Shown here: positions 22,201 through 37,200 of the stretch, piece after piece
How positions within the stretch are numbered: position 1 is the stretch's first letter
How the letters are laid out: each line of letters opens with the position of its first letter
Assembly (NCBI GenBank): GCA_030998225.1
Contig: JAPYXD010000522.1
Location: 8,308,001 to 8,372,000, forward strand
Source: Diplolepis rosae
Taxonomy: Eukaryota; Arthropoda; Insecta; Hymenoptera; Diplolepididae
DNA length: 64,000 bases
Reading direction: 5' to 3'
Notes under the pieces: model-generated
The model's database searches: none
Told to the model about the DNA's origin: nothing
The model's input: only the letters and a program-made list of their open reading frames with translations
Made by a program: the position numbers and the translations under genes

Positions 22201-25200
22201 AGGTTTTCATTTTTATGAATTATTTTTTTTTATCATTAGTTTAAGGGGACATAGTACTTTCTCGGTAGAAAATTTAAACAATTTTATTAGAACTGATAAA
22301 TTAATGAAAATTTTTTTTTTGACTTTGGGCTCACTGGAACGTCTGAACAAAAAGATAAATATTTTTAGAAAGATTATGATTGTGTCAACAGTACAGTTAG
22401 GCTCCTCAATAAAAGAGTTCTCAATAAGAGCGCTTCCCCTAATCCGTGATCGAGTCGAAGCGCTTTTCTTGAGAGACCCGCTTACGTTTCGAGCAAGCGA
22501 GCTTTTCTGTAGAGAGTGGGGGTACCTCACTTCTCAGTACACTCTCACCCTCCCCCCCATACAGCCCCGTGAACACTGTTATTGAGAAGGCCGACTGTAT
22601 ATTAACCTCAATTAAGCATTTTTTGAAAAATTGATTTTTCCGACCCGAGAAAGTACCATTTCCCCTTAATGAAAACCATAGCCTCGCAATTTAAAACCCT
22701 TAAAAGAAAATTGCTAAAAGTGAGATTTTAAATTGATAGTTTGCGCTCTGAAAGGCAAAATAGTTATCAAAACATTTTATTTATGCAAATGTTACCACTT
22801 GAATTGCACTATTTACCATTTTGATGCACTTTTCGATAGTTTAACTCTTTGCATCATGATGGGTATCTTACTGACCCACCTTTTTTTTCACTGTTTTTCA
22901 TTTTTTTAACTATTTTTTTAACAAGTACCAGATTTTTTGTCTTTACAGGGTCCCTAGAACATCAATAATTGTAAAAAAAAACATGAACAATCATTAATTG
23001 TTATTTTAAAAAAAAAAAACGTATGTAAATAAATAGCCAAAATTACAAAATCTGAAATTTCAAGTTGCTGGAACATATATGATGGATAGGAAATTTCTAA
23101 ATTACCTATACAATTTTCTTGTATTCTTGAACTTATCTTTTGAAACTCATTAGCGCCATCTAAATTCAAATCTGATGTAAAAAATAGCTAATTTCTCAAA
23201 TTGAAGATGGCGTAACCAATGTAAAGGGCCAAATACACAGGGAATGGCCACATCATGTTTAGAATAGAAACCAGTTTCAAACAGAATGTGAATATTTTTA
23301 AAATTTGTTCTGTCATATTAGATCCGCCATTTTGGATTTTCAGAAATTGGAAATTTAAAAATTTTATTCAGATTCAGCGACCAAAAAAACCCCTTAGAAA
23401 TAGATTTACAAAAATTTTGAATGTAAATAAAAATATATGGCTGAAAGGGTTAATGATAAACATTATAATTCAAGTAGCAACAATTGCGAAAAATGTAATA
23501 TTTACTATTTTCCCTTTTAGAGTACAAACTGGCCTCTTCAAAATGGCACTTCAACTATTTATTTTTAGGTGAAGCCTTAAACAACTAGTGGCAAAAGTTC
23601 AAAAACTAAACTATCCTGATTAAAAATAATTTAATTTTTGAAAAAAGTTTAAAACACTTCACCAGATTAAAATACAAAATATTTCTTTAAATTTTAGGTA
23701 ACAATGTTGGATATCACGATTTGGCCTTCACGGCTTCATCAGAGTCTAAATTATTATCTGATGTTGGTGAGTTGAAGGCTGCTAGTGACATTTTAGTTCG
23801 AATTCATGGTGCCCTTATGTTGGCCTCTTGGATTGGTACAGCTTCTGTTGGAATCCTCCTTGCGAGGTATTACAGACAGACATGGGTTAATTCTCAACTC
23901 TGCGGAAAAGACCAGTGGTTTACCGTAAGTGTCTTCACATTAGAGAATAAAGTATCAACTAGTAACTCACTAATTCGCTTGAGCCGGTCCTTGCAATCAA
24001 GTCAAAGAAATGAGAAAATTCTGTTCCTCCAAAAAAACAAAATCCAATAATTCAATGAATACTAGCTTAAAGAGATTTTCGAAATGAAATAATTTCATAA
24101 TGGAGATTTAAAAAAGTAAAAGGATTATATGAATGATAGAAATACCTTTCAGAATTCATTTGATGTTTTAATTAATTTTTAGAACCATACCTTTTCGACA
24201 AATATTTAATAAAATACACTCTGAAAATTTGTTTTTGAAACATCCAATAAAGTATTAGAAGTAATTAACCAATATATGTTTTGAAATTTTTATATAAATC
24301 ATGTAGGAAATATTCAATGACGTGCCGAATATTGCGTGTCTGACTTTGAAAAATTCTAAGACTACACTTGAAAAATTTCAATACTGAAAAATAATTCAAT
24401 AAGGATTCGAATATTTTTTGTAAATTATTGGAATAATCCGATAGAAGATTATTTTTTCAATGTATTATTGAAAAATTTCATCACCTATGTATTGGAAAAT
24501 TACGATTTTTTTTTTTAAAGTATCGGCAGATTGAACATTCGCTGCGAAACTAGTATTTGATTAGCCAATACTTTCTCCAATACTTCATTTAGAAGGAAAA
24601 TATCTGAAATGAACAACCGTTATTTTAATGTTTTACAAAAGTATTGTAAACCTATTGAATAATTATATTTTTCAGGAAATTCTAATTTTATTAAAGTTTT
24701 TATATTTTGAAAATATTTTTTTTCTTATTTATATTTATCTGGTTTAGGGATTTCATATATAGCAATATTATAAAAAAGATTCTCTTAAATATTATTGGCT
24801 ACTTTAGTACCTGTCTTTAGGGGATTTTGAATAAATATTTTTTTTTACAGTGGCATCGATTTTTCATGTTTCTTACCTGGCTGATGACCGTGAGCTCGTT
24901 TGTCATCATTTTTGTTCAAGTAGGAACATGGAGTGAGGCAACTATTCATGCCTCTTTAGGTTTGGCCACAACTATCTTGTGTTTCATTCAGCCTTTCATG
25001 GCAGCCTTCAGGCCCCATCCGGGGGCTTCACGTAGATCCCTTTTCAATTGGGCCCACTGGTTTGTTGGAAACGCAGCCTATATCTGCGGAAGTAAGTAAT
25101 TTTGATCTCCCCTTGAGATCAATTGTGTCATTTTCTACAATTCTTCATCAGTTTTATCTTTATATATATATATATGGGTCATTCTATGCGTAATTTACAT

Positions 25201-28200
25201 CCCACAATTTTTTTCGAAAAAAGTATGTTTTGTCGCGTTCTACGTTCAAAAATAATCGACACGTATTTTTTTTATGATATTTGACAATTTCGAGAAATGA
25301 ATCTTCAAAATTTTGAATTCGGAAAAATTGATGTTTTTTCAATAGGATATAGTAAAAAGAGTTTTCGATATAAAAAATTGTTGTCATACGGAAAATGTGC
25401 CTAGCCTTCAAGCTTTTCAAAGTGATGTACTGCACGTCCTGTTATTTTTTTTTTTTTTAATAACAAAATAGTGAAGTTTTATAAACAATTATCTTTTTTT
25501 AAAATTTGAAACATTTTTTTTCGTTTCTTCAATTCTAAAATATTCGTATAAGGTTCTTGATGATACTGTGAAAATTTGAGAATGGAGAAATCAAAACAAT
25601 AGGAGTAATGAATTTTTTAATTCGTGCGCACGCGTCTCTGCTCCCGAGTGAGCGAGCGCGCTGTTGCCGCCCCTAATTATTTACTGATTTCATTGTTTTA
25701 TGATCAATGTGGACGTCGAAATCATTTTTGGTGCATGGATCATCAATGAATTCTTTATCAAGATTATTAATTTAAAGATAAAGTTCATATTATTTAATTT
25801 CGTTTTGATTGGTGATTAGGTTTCACAAAGCTCACAATTTTGTAATTTTGGCAAGAAGAATATGTCTTTACTTTCAAACTATAATTTTTTTCTGGCTTAA
25901 TGCAGTGTAATCCATGTGTGCCAGGAATCGTTTTGAATTTTTCAAAACGACTTTACAGAGAGTCGTCTCTTTTTTATAATCTATTGATTATCCATCCTCT
26001 TGATAGCGTCACCAGATCCATCGCAGGGACGCGTGCACCCGAATTAAAAAATTCATTACTCCTATTGTTTTCATTTTTCCATTCTCAAATTTTAACAGCA
26101 TCATCAAGAACCTTATACGGATATTTTAGAATTGAAAAAACGAAAAAAAATGTTCCAAATTTAAAACAAAAGATAATTGTTTATAAAACTTCACTATTTT
26201 GTTATTAAAAACAATAAAATAACAGGACGTGCAGTACATCACTTTGAAAAGCTTGGAGGCTACGCACATTTTCGTATGACAATAATTGTTTATATAGAAA
26301 ACTTTTTTTATTGTATCCTATTGAAGAAATATCAATTTTTCCGATTTCAACATTTTGAAGGTTCATTTCTCGAAATTTTCAAATATAATAAAAAAAAATA
26401 CGTGTCGATTATTTTTGAACATAGATCGCGACAAAACATACTTTTTCTGAAAAAAATTATGGGGTGTAAATCACGCATGGAATGACCCACATACGCTGCT
26501 GTGCAAAAGTCGCCGGGCACTTGTTTCTAATTAATTCACATAAAAGCTTCTAATTTATAAAATACCTAACAATTAATTTTTTCCTCAAAATAAGATGGAA
26601 GGTAACTAAATTCTGTGTTTAATGACATTAAAACGAAATCTTTTAGTCGATTATTATCAAATATATTACCAAAAATAGCAAAAGTAATATAATCTGAGCT
26701 CAGAACGAAAAAGTTGTAAAACTTCAAATTTATGAAATTATTTATGAAAGAAATTTGGAAAAAAATTTTATTGTGTTTTTACATTCTCATTATAAATGAG
26801 AAGGTATTAGTTTTGTGTGAAAAATAACTATCGAAATTTTCATCAAATCTTATGTTTTGAGACTTCTGAGTTAAAAAAACGGTTTTTACGAAAATGTCTG
26901 TCTGTCTGTAGATCCCATACTCGATAACTTTTGATAGGATTATTATCGGTTCTTATAAATCTCTACTAATTATCCTAATAACGTTTTTCGATTAAATTAA
27001 AATTAGGAAAGTTACAGTATGTTAAAACTTGAAAAAAGTAAATATCTAAATTTCATTTTTCATATAAATTATACGAAATACCAAAAAAAGTTATGATACA
27101 AAATTGTTAATTGCATAAAGATCTACAAGTTTGAATCGCACCTTTTTTTATAAGATGTATATTTTTTTCTTTTTAATTTAATAAAATACTATTGAAAATC
27201 CAAAATTAAATTTTTTAGCAATAATATGTGAAATACGAAAAAAACGCAAGTTTGTAAAATTGTTCGTTTTAATGAGATCTAAAAAATTTCGTCCGACATA
27301 GTTTCTGATAAAACGTATATTTTGTATTTTAATTGAAAAGAATGCGATTAAAATTAAAAAATTCCATTATTTAAATAAAATATATGACATACGAAAAAAA
27401 CGTTAAAATGGAAAATTATTGGCTTAAATGAGGTCTACCAATTCTCAGTAGGACATTTTTTGACATAATGTATATTTTATGTTCATTTTCTTAAGTAGCG
27501 TTTTCAATTTTGAATTAAAATATCTCAGAGAGTTTCGCCTTGTTTCCTTTGGAAAATAACATATTTGATCAGCGATTGATTCTCTGATTTAAAGTTACAC
27601 TGCCTGCCTGATTTGAAATAGATTTGATCGTAAAAAGCTACACATTTTTCAAATTTTACAACTTTATTGTATCATGTTTTAACCCAGAGTAGAATCTAGG
27701 AAAAAAATTCTAAAAATACCCTGATTAGTTAGCAAAATACTATGAAGTCTTATCTTTAAAATTAGATCACAAACTTAAAAAAATGTTAACTATTTTCAGT
27801 TATCAATATTTTTCAAAAGCATCGAAATTTGGCGTTATTTGCAACATATTTTTATAAAATTAAAAATATAATAAATTTCCTCCATTATGTGATATTTATT
27901 TCGTTTTTCATTTCAGTAATCGCAATTTTCTATGCTCTTGAATTGAGAAAGGAATTGACGCCCGAATGGGTCATCTGGATTGTCGTCGCTTATGTGGTTT
28001 TCCACATTGTGACTCATCTCTTCCTCACGGTAAGGAAACCAGTTTGGCCTAGACTTAAATTTACATTTTACCAGATTAGGGGCAGCGATAAATCTCCATT
28101 CTTTCCTCGAGTTTAATTAATTTAATTAATTTCGAGGGCGGGCATAGTCATACTTTCTCTACTGATATTTCGATCTCAACCCCACAACAGTAAAATTAAT

Positions 28201-31200
28201 TATCTTTTCCAATTTTGCATATATTTTTTATTTTCTCCAGACAATATTTAGTTTGGATGAAGGTGGAAAATACAAGACAATAGAGTAAAACGAAGCAAAT
28301 TGCTCGGGTTAACATTTATTAATTTTCAAAAAGTTAATAGAAAATGTTATTAATGCGTTATTTTCTTATTCAGAGTCTCAAATTATTATACAAGATGTTT
28401 TTATACGCAATTATTATTTCAATCAGACAACTGGTTGATAATTTAATTATTCTCAACTAGTTACATGAAGATAAGTTTGCCCCACATACCGGAGCAAAGT
28501 TGTGTACAGTATTTTTGATTGCCATTTTATGCGTTGTAAAAGTAACGATTACCCAGGTGGAAAAGTTGGAGGCCAGAAAAATAATTTCATAATTATTTTT
28601 CGTTGAGTGCTCCATACATTTTTCAGTTTTTTTGCAAAAGAACTATATTTTTCAGTATAAAATATGAAATTTCAATAAAATTTTTCTGACTCAATTTGTA
28701 TAAATTTACTTTTAAATAGTATTTTAAAACTGAAAGGTCAATATAGCTTCTATAATCCAGTCGAATTAGCATGGAAAGTTGGGAACCATGGATGTGAGAG
28801 CAAGATCCGAGGTTTTTATTGGAATCGCTTAAAAATATCATAGTAATTGACGTACCATGTTTTGCGTCTCGAAATTCCTTGTGCGTTTTTCAAAACAAAT
28901 GTTCAAAACCAAAAAGTGCGAAAATAGGCCATTTTTTAAATACATTTTCTCAATATACTCTTAAAATATCAGTTTTATGATTAAATTGTATCAGAGCAAA
29001 GTTGTAGAGCACAAAATTTTCTATAAAAGACTGTGGTTTGAAGCTAAAAGATTTAATTTTCCTCTGCCACAGCGGCCGAACAATAAATAAAAATTGTCGA
29101 AAAACAGCTATATTTTGCACGCGCATTTTAAATTAAAAATATTAATACATCTAAATGGTTGTTTTGCCTTTAAAATATTTAATTCTTTACCTTTTGAATG
29201 CCGAAAACCCGAGTTCAATATCTCTTTTACTTACCGAGTAATGTAATTGTTTATTAAGAATTTTCAAAATAACTGACATATAGATGGCACGACTATTGAT
29301 AAATCCATATTATTTCTGGATAGTACCAACCTTCAAACGTTAAATGTCAAAATTTCATGACAATCTGACGTTTAATTCAGAAGTTACAGGAGTTTTGGTG
29401 AAGCAACTTTTGTCATTTTCAAAACAATGGATAGAAAAGAGTTTCGAGTATTAAACAAACATTGCTTTTTAATGGGACAACATACTTTTAAAGCAAAGCA
29501 GTGGCTTGTTAAGCGTTATGGGGATTCTGCACCAGGAAAATCAACAATCATCGACTGGTATGGCGAATTTAAGCGCGGTCGTACAAACACCGATGACGCT
29601 GAACGCTCTGATCGCCCAAAATCAACAGTTGTTCCGAAAAACATAACAAAAGTCCACAAAATATTGGGTTGGCAGCAAAGTCATTTCGCTTTTTTCCGCT
29701 AGATGACTTTAGTCGTTCGAAGTCGTTCTTCTCCATTACAAACTTCAGACCGTATATATGGTATCTGACAGCTGACGTTTCATAGATTTCATAGTCACAT
29801 TTTACTTTATTACTTCCGAAAAGGTAAAAACACAGTGCAAGCTCGGAAAAAGTTGTATGATGTTTATGGTGAAAAATCATTAACAGTAGGCCAGTGCCAG
29901 AATTGTTTTGTTCGTTTTCGTTCCGGAGACTTTGACCTCAAAGATGCACCACACTCTGGACGCCCAACTGAAGTTGACGACCACAAAATAAAAGCAATGA
30001 TAGAAAATAACCGGCGTAGTACGACACGAGAGATCGAAAAGAAGCTTAACATATCACATACATGCGTTGAAAGACATTTCAATCAACTTGGTTACGTTGA
30101 AAAGCTCGATATTTGGGTTCCTTACAAATTAAACGAAATTCAACTCACCAAATGAATTTCCATTTGCGATTCACTGCTGAAGCGTAACGAAACCGATCCA
30201 TTTTTAAAGCGAATCATAACAGGTGATGAAAAATGGACTGTTTAAGATAAAGTCTTGCGAAAAAGATCATGGAGCAAGCGAGATGAGCCAGCACAATCGA
30301 CATCAAAAGCCAATATTCATCAAAAGAAGGTTATGCTGAGTGTTTGGTGGGATTTCGAAGGTATTGTTAATTTTAAGCTGCTCTCAAGGAACCAAACTAT
30401 CAATTCGAATGTCTACTGTCGCGAGTTAATGAAATTGGACAAAGAAATCAAGGAAAAGCGTCCATTGGTAAAGGCGTCATCATTCATCAAGATAACGCCA
30501 GACCACATACATCTTTGGTCACTCGCAAAAAATTATTGGAGTTAGGCTGGGAAGTGATGCCTCAGCCACCGTATAGTCCTGACCTTGCATCATCTCACCA
30601 TCATTTATTCAGTTCACTTCAAAACCATTTGAATGGAAAAAGATTCGATTCAAATAAGGCTGTCAAAAAGGACTTGATTCATTTTTTTGCCTCTAAGAAG
30701 CTAACTTTTTACGCAAGCGCAATCATGAAGCTGACTGAAAGATGGCAAAAGTTCATCGAACAAAATGGTCAATACATAATTCATTAATGTTTGTTATTTG
30801 TATTAATAAGCTTGCTTTGAAAATCATGAAAAAAAGGAATGACTTTGTTGTCAACCCAATAGTTTCGGGCGATCGTAAATTAAAGTTGCGTCAGATAGCT
30901 GACACCTTTATATCAGGAGGTACTGTGTTTACATTTTTGCACGAATGTTTGTAATGTTTGGAGCTGTTCAAGCGAGGTAAAAAGGATTTTCTGTGCCGGT
31001 ATGCGACAATGGATTAAACATGGAACCACCACTACACACCTGAAACAAAAAGATCGTCAGCTGAATAGACAGCAGTTGGTGGAAGCCGTCCAAACCGACC
31101 AAAAACTCAACAGTGGGCTGGAAAGGTTATGGCATCCGTATTTTGGGACACGCATGGTATTTTGTTTATCGACTGTCTCGACAAAGGTAAAACCATTAAT

Positions 31201-34200
31201 AGCAACTATTACATGACATTACTGGATCGATTGAGCGCAGAAATCAAGAAAAATGGCCTTACATGCAAAAGAAAAAATTGCTGTTCCACGAAGACAATGC
31301 ACCGTGCCACAAGTCCATGAAAACAATAGTCCAATTGAATGAATTAAGCTTTGAATTGCTTCCTTACACACCATATTCTCCAGATCTGGCCGCCAGCAAC
31401 TACTGGTTCTTCGCTGACCTTAAAAAAATGCCCCAAGGAAAGAGATCTGGTTCCAATGAAGAAGTGATTGCCGGAACCGAAACCTATTTTGAGAGCAAAG
31501 ACGAATTATTCTACAAAAAAAGGCATCGAAAAGTTAGAGAAGCGTTGGAATGAATGTATTAGGCTTGTAGAAAACTATGTTGATGAATAAATACGAATTT
31601 TTAGAAAAAACTGTGTTTTTCTTAGTCAGACCGGGAACTTATTAAGTAATGTGTTATTAGTAAAGTTTGTACAATTTACAGTATATTATCATATAGTTTA
31701 TCTAAAGTTCAGTATTTCGCTGTAAAAAATTCTTACTAATACACGTGTTTCTCTAAATTGAAACGTAGTTTAGCAAAAATTGTTAACTTCGGTTTCTCCG
31801 TGTAGCGTAAATTTTCAAAATGTTTCTTAATAATATGATTCCTCTTCTAAAACTAATTAAATCTATGCAAAAAAAATATTTAAGAAAAGAGAAATGTTAT
31901 TTACAAAAAAAAACATTGCCCCAGCAGACAACTTTGCCCTGATCTAACCTATAAATCAAATATAAAAGTCTCGTAGAAGGATATATATACTGCATGAAAA
32001 TAACCAAGTCAGAGGGTTTGTTTTTATTTGAGAAAGCTTTAATGGAAGGGGAAATATTGTTGAGCTTGTTTTTATAGGTTGAATACATAAATTTTGAATG
32101 CGTACTTGAGTTTAGAATGATATGCTATATGCATGTGTCACGTACGTGCTCTGAACAGAAAGAATCAAAAACGCCACAACTGAAGAGGTTTCAATATTAC
32201 AAGAATAGTTCGCAAAACGTTACCAAGAGGTGAATTTCTTCCATTTCTTTTTTCAGTTTACTGGATGCATCTCAGAAAGGCAAGGAAGCCAGAGAGTGAA
32301 TTCTTTCCCCATGAAAGACATGCATTCTCGTGGTTCTATGTCACATCCCGATGCAAGGCGAGACTCACCTGTAAGTATTCATATTCATAATCAAGTTCCC
32401 ATAGAAAAGAAATAACAAAAAATATATTCAATATGACTAAAAATATTCTTTTTATTCATTCGAAATCACAGTGGACTACCCTTTAATTTTCCTTTTTCAT
32501 AAATAATATTCACTTTTGGAGTTGTTTATTCGTGTAGAGTTAGCATTGAAAGACAGGTGAAAATTCTTAATGTTAAATGAATCATTCGGATACAAGTATT
32601 AATATCCTTTGCTAACTTTATACATTATTGTTGATTCTCCGTAATCACATCAAATATTTACAGTTAAAAAATTTGTTTTTAAATAATGTCATCAAACGAT
32701 GTTGTTTATAAAAGGACAATAAGAAAAATATTAGTGCCAATAATTTGCAACTAGTCAAAAATACAGTAAAACCCTGTTTATCGCAACACCCGTCTACTGC
32801 AGCTTCCGTTTATTGCAACTTGTCTCTCCCGTTTATCGCAATAAACTTAACCATTTTTATCCCCCTCCTATTTGTAGAAGGAGAGGTCACGTGATTCTTA
32901 AGGATAGGCGGGAATACCCCTCATTTTTAAATTTGGGACTGTGAACAGTGATAAACAGCGAATGCGCACGAAACTACTCGTTGAGGTGCATGCGCACGAC
33001 AACCAGTTAATCAGGCTTGTGGTGGAGGAGTGGGAGCCCCTCCGTATTTGCGATAAACGGGAGGCATTCGATAGGAAGGTGTATGATGCTCCGCTCTCAA
33101 GTTAGATATTAAAATTGTCAATAATAACTTAAGAAACCTTATAATCCGGGACTATGTGGAAATGTTGTGAATTAAATTGACAATAATAATAATAATAATA
33201 ATAATAAAATAAAAATAAACGATCATTAATAAAAAAGATTCAGAAACTAAAATAAAATTGGAATTGAGTGCGTTCATGCAGCAATCGGTCGCACGCTCGA
33301 AAATACAAAAAATTATTGTCCACGCGGTGATGTGACGCTTTAAAATACAAATTCCAAATTTCCAGTAACAAAAAATACTTGTCGATAGGTCTTGAAAAAT
33401 GAATATTACTCTAACTTCACACTTTTTTCACTGAGCTGATAGTTTTTGCGAAAAAAATAAAAACCGCGAAATTTCGTTATTGAAAAATCCATGTTTTTCA
33501 ATACTCAACTCGCCGTAAAAAATTCATTTTCCAATGAATTCGCACAAACCTTATCCACTTTTATTTGGGAGGGTCTAGCGAAGACAATGGCGTGAAAAAA
33601 TTAATATAAAGTTAATTATAAATTAATGTTTTTTAATTCGAATGAAAAACCATGTTTTTATAGTTTCGCATTAAAAAAAGTGCCGACGGAAGTTTCATCC
33701 ACAAGAAAACTTCTGGGTTATCTATTACCGTTAGTTTATTGTCGAACTTTTTGAAAATATGAGGCTCACAACGTCTCTATTATAAAAAATACTGCAAGAT
33801 GAACACGAGCGCGCGGCTCGACTGAACTTTTGAGAAATGCACTGACGAATTGCCATTCAACCAACAAATTCGAATCCGATTATTTCACAAATGAGCAAAA
33901 AGTTACTCAATGCCTTCTAGAAGAAAACTGCCGATTTAATGTTTTTGAAACAATAACAGTTCGCAAGGTATTCCACTCGGAAGAGTGAAAAACATGGCTC
34001 GATACTCGCATACGCCAGCGTGAGAACATTTCTCGAAAATTCAGTAGCGACGCGTCGAGCGCTTGCGTTCATCTCGCTGTATTTTCCATAATAGAGACGT
34101 TATGCAGAACATATTAGGTTGTCCCAGAAGTAATTGCCGATTTTTTCATACAAATTAAATACATTTTTTTAAATACAAGGAATGAACTTTAAACAATGAT

Positions 34201-37200
34201 ATATTTTCAATTTTTGTCAATGACCCTTTGCCCTCTTTTTGGTAACTTCATGATTCCACGCTCATAGAACTTCTGGTCTTTATCGGCAAAAAACTGAACC
34301 AAGTGCGATTTCACAGCTTCATCATCATTGAAAGTGTTACCATTCTAGGAGTTCTGCAAAGATCGAAATAAATAGTAATCTGATGTTGTAAGGTCAGGGC
34401 TATATGGTGAATGTAACATCACTTCCCAACCAAGCCTTAATAATTTTTGGCGAGTGGCTAAAGATGTGTGTGGTGTAGCGTTGTCATCACACCTCTACAA
34501 TTGACCAATTCTGACTGTTTTTCTTTGACTGCTGCGTTCAATTTGTTCAGTTGACAACAGTTGTAACTTTCTACTTTAGTTATTCCTTAAAGGATTATTA
34601 ATAATTATGCTATATCTCGGAATGTGCTAATCTACACAAGAGTAGGATTGAGAAAACAGTCGTTTTAATACAAGAAACGATTTAATTAATTAATACTAGA
34701 TCACAGACTGCTTTCTTTACAAAATTATCTACGCTTCAATAACATCTATTTAGTGCATAATCTTTTTTTGATGCAATTCAGCTTTCGATGTTGTTTGTGG
34801 TGGTTCATCACACTTGGACCATGATCGTTTTCGAACGACTGTTATGTAAACAATCCATTTTTCATCATCAGTGATAATTCGTTTCAAAAAGGGATTGAAT
34901 TCATTGCATTTAAGATGCGAATCACAAGCGTTGATGCGTTTTGTTAAATAAATTTTTTTCAATTCATGTGGAATTCAAATATCAAGTTTTTTAATGAGTC
35001 TAAGACGTTGTATTCGTGGGTCATATAACATTTCGAATTTTGTCTACTGGTTATTTTGAGTTCGAAAAACGTACTTCCAAAGTGATGAGTCTTCTACCGA
35101 AACTGTAAGAAATTTAGGAAAAAAATTTGGCAAAAAAGAAGTGCCTTCATCGCAGTTTGTGGATCAACTTGTGAAGCGAGTTCGTGAAACTGGATCGTTA
35201 TTGAATGAAACAACCCGTTTACGTTCTCGCCCAATGCGCTCAGCCGAAAACACTGCTGTTGGTGCCCAGAGTGTGCTTGAACATCCATCAACATCAACTC
35301 GTCATCGTTCTTAGGTACTGAACATTCCTCGCACTTCTCTGAGGAGAATTTTGCATCAAGACCTCGGTATGAAAAAAAATCATATTTTCAGATGAAGCCC
35401 ATTTCCGCATCGGAGGCTATGTCAATAAGTAAAATTGTCGCATTTGGGGTTCAGAAAATTCAAACCTCATCATTTAAAAGCCGATGCACCCACAACAAGT
35501 GACTGTTTCGTGAGGATTTTGCTACGGTGGTATCATTGGGCCATTTCTCTTCGAAAATAAGCAAGGAGCCGCCGTTACGGTCAATGGCGAGCGTTACCGT
35601 GCTATTCTCAACGAATTTTTGTTTCCAAAAATTGATGAGGATGACATGGACGACATTTGATACGAACAGGACGGGGCCACTTGCCACACAACTAACCTAA
35701 CAATCGATCTTTTGCGCACCGTTTTCGGAAATCAAATAATCAGCCGAAATTCGAATGTAGATTGGCCGCCTCAGAGTTGTGATTTGACCGCGTTGGACTA
35801 TTTTCTATGGGGAGCCGTTGAAGATAACTGTTACTCTGACCTTACAGAAACGATTGAGGCCTTTAAGCACGAAATCGAAGTTGCCATTCATGGGATTGAA
35901 GCCCAAACAATCGAAAATGTACTAAAAAATTGGGTTGATAGAATGGGGTAGTGTAAGGCCAGCCGTGGCAGTCATTTGAATAATGTTGTGTTTCATTCTT
36001 GAATGGTAAAGGTTCAATCTTTAGAATAAAACCATACTTTTGAAAAAATATCCATAAGTTTTTTTTTATAGTCGATTCAAATTCCAAATGTTAGATGGCC
36101 CACCCTGTATATGACGGTCGATTGTTGATTTTGGCATTTTTAACATTTCTTCAATCTCTACCGCAGTTACATGACGATCCGCTTCAATTATGGCTTTGAT
36201 TTGGTCATCGTCAACTACATTTGGCCGACCTGAACGTTGCCAAAATTATTGGATCCATAACTTAATTCGTGCGGTTTTTTCTCAAAATTTGAACGTTTAT
36301 TGAAGAAAAACATGTACAATAGTATTATTCAAAGTATTGCCCATCTGAAGCTATGACTTTTTCCCATCATTCTGGAAATTTGTGGATTCCATCCCAAAAG
36401 AACTGCGCCGGCTTGGCGGCCAAGAATGAATCAAGCCATTTTTTGATACCCTGTTCTGATGTGAACCGTATTCCAGTGAGGGCGTCCTGCATCGACCGGA
36501 ACAAATGCACAATGGGTCCACTCATATAGGAGAAAAGGGAAACGAATTATAATGTTTGCTATCAACAAGTGGTGGCGCTATTGTCGCTACCGATGTTATT
36601 TTTAAACTGTTGTAACCATAGCAACCATATCATTGCCAGTTGAAATAATACAGCCGATGCTCATTTTACTCAACTACCGTTCGAAGCACCTCAAGCGTCG
36701 GTGATATATTTATACATTTCAGGTTAACCCACTGACGCATTGTGATGCCCTGCCGTCGAAAACGTTTTACTCAACTCCTTACTATTTCCTATGTAACGCT
36801 TATTGATATTCACTTTGGGTGAATTAGGTATTTATCAAATTCATTTTACCCGACTAGAACTTAATAAATGTTCAAATTTCCTTAAGTCTCAAGTTTAATC
36901 GACAGAGTTGAGTAAAATTACTTCAACTATTTTTCTCCGTGTAATAGTACAGTATTTAATTGTTCATTGTGATTCATATTTAAATCTTCTTGTTGTATTT
37001 TTATTCTTTCACAAATTATTTTCAACTTTAAATCATTTAAATTTATGAAATGGATTTCACACAATATATTTCAAAATTTTCCGCTCTTTAAAATACATCG
37101 GGTTGTGGGGACGGGGGTTTCGTTTGCATTGATATTAGTTCTTGCTATCAAAACTTGGCGGCGCTGATGCTCATTTTCACTTTTTTAAGTACCCTCCTAA

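Noticed and set aside
22304..22585. 93-codon ORF
   Set aside because: Lies entirely inside a TTAA-flanked inverted-repeat element and resembles no protein.
33180..33207. Short direct repeats considered as CRISPR
   Set aside because: Simple trinucleotide repeat without spacers, in a eukaryotic context.
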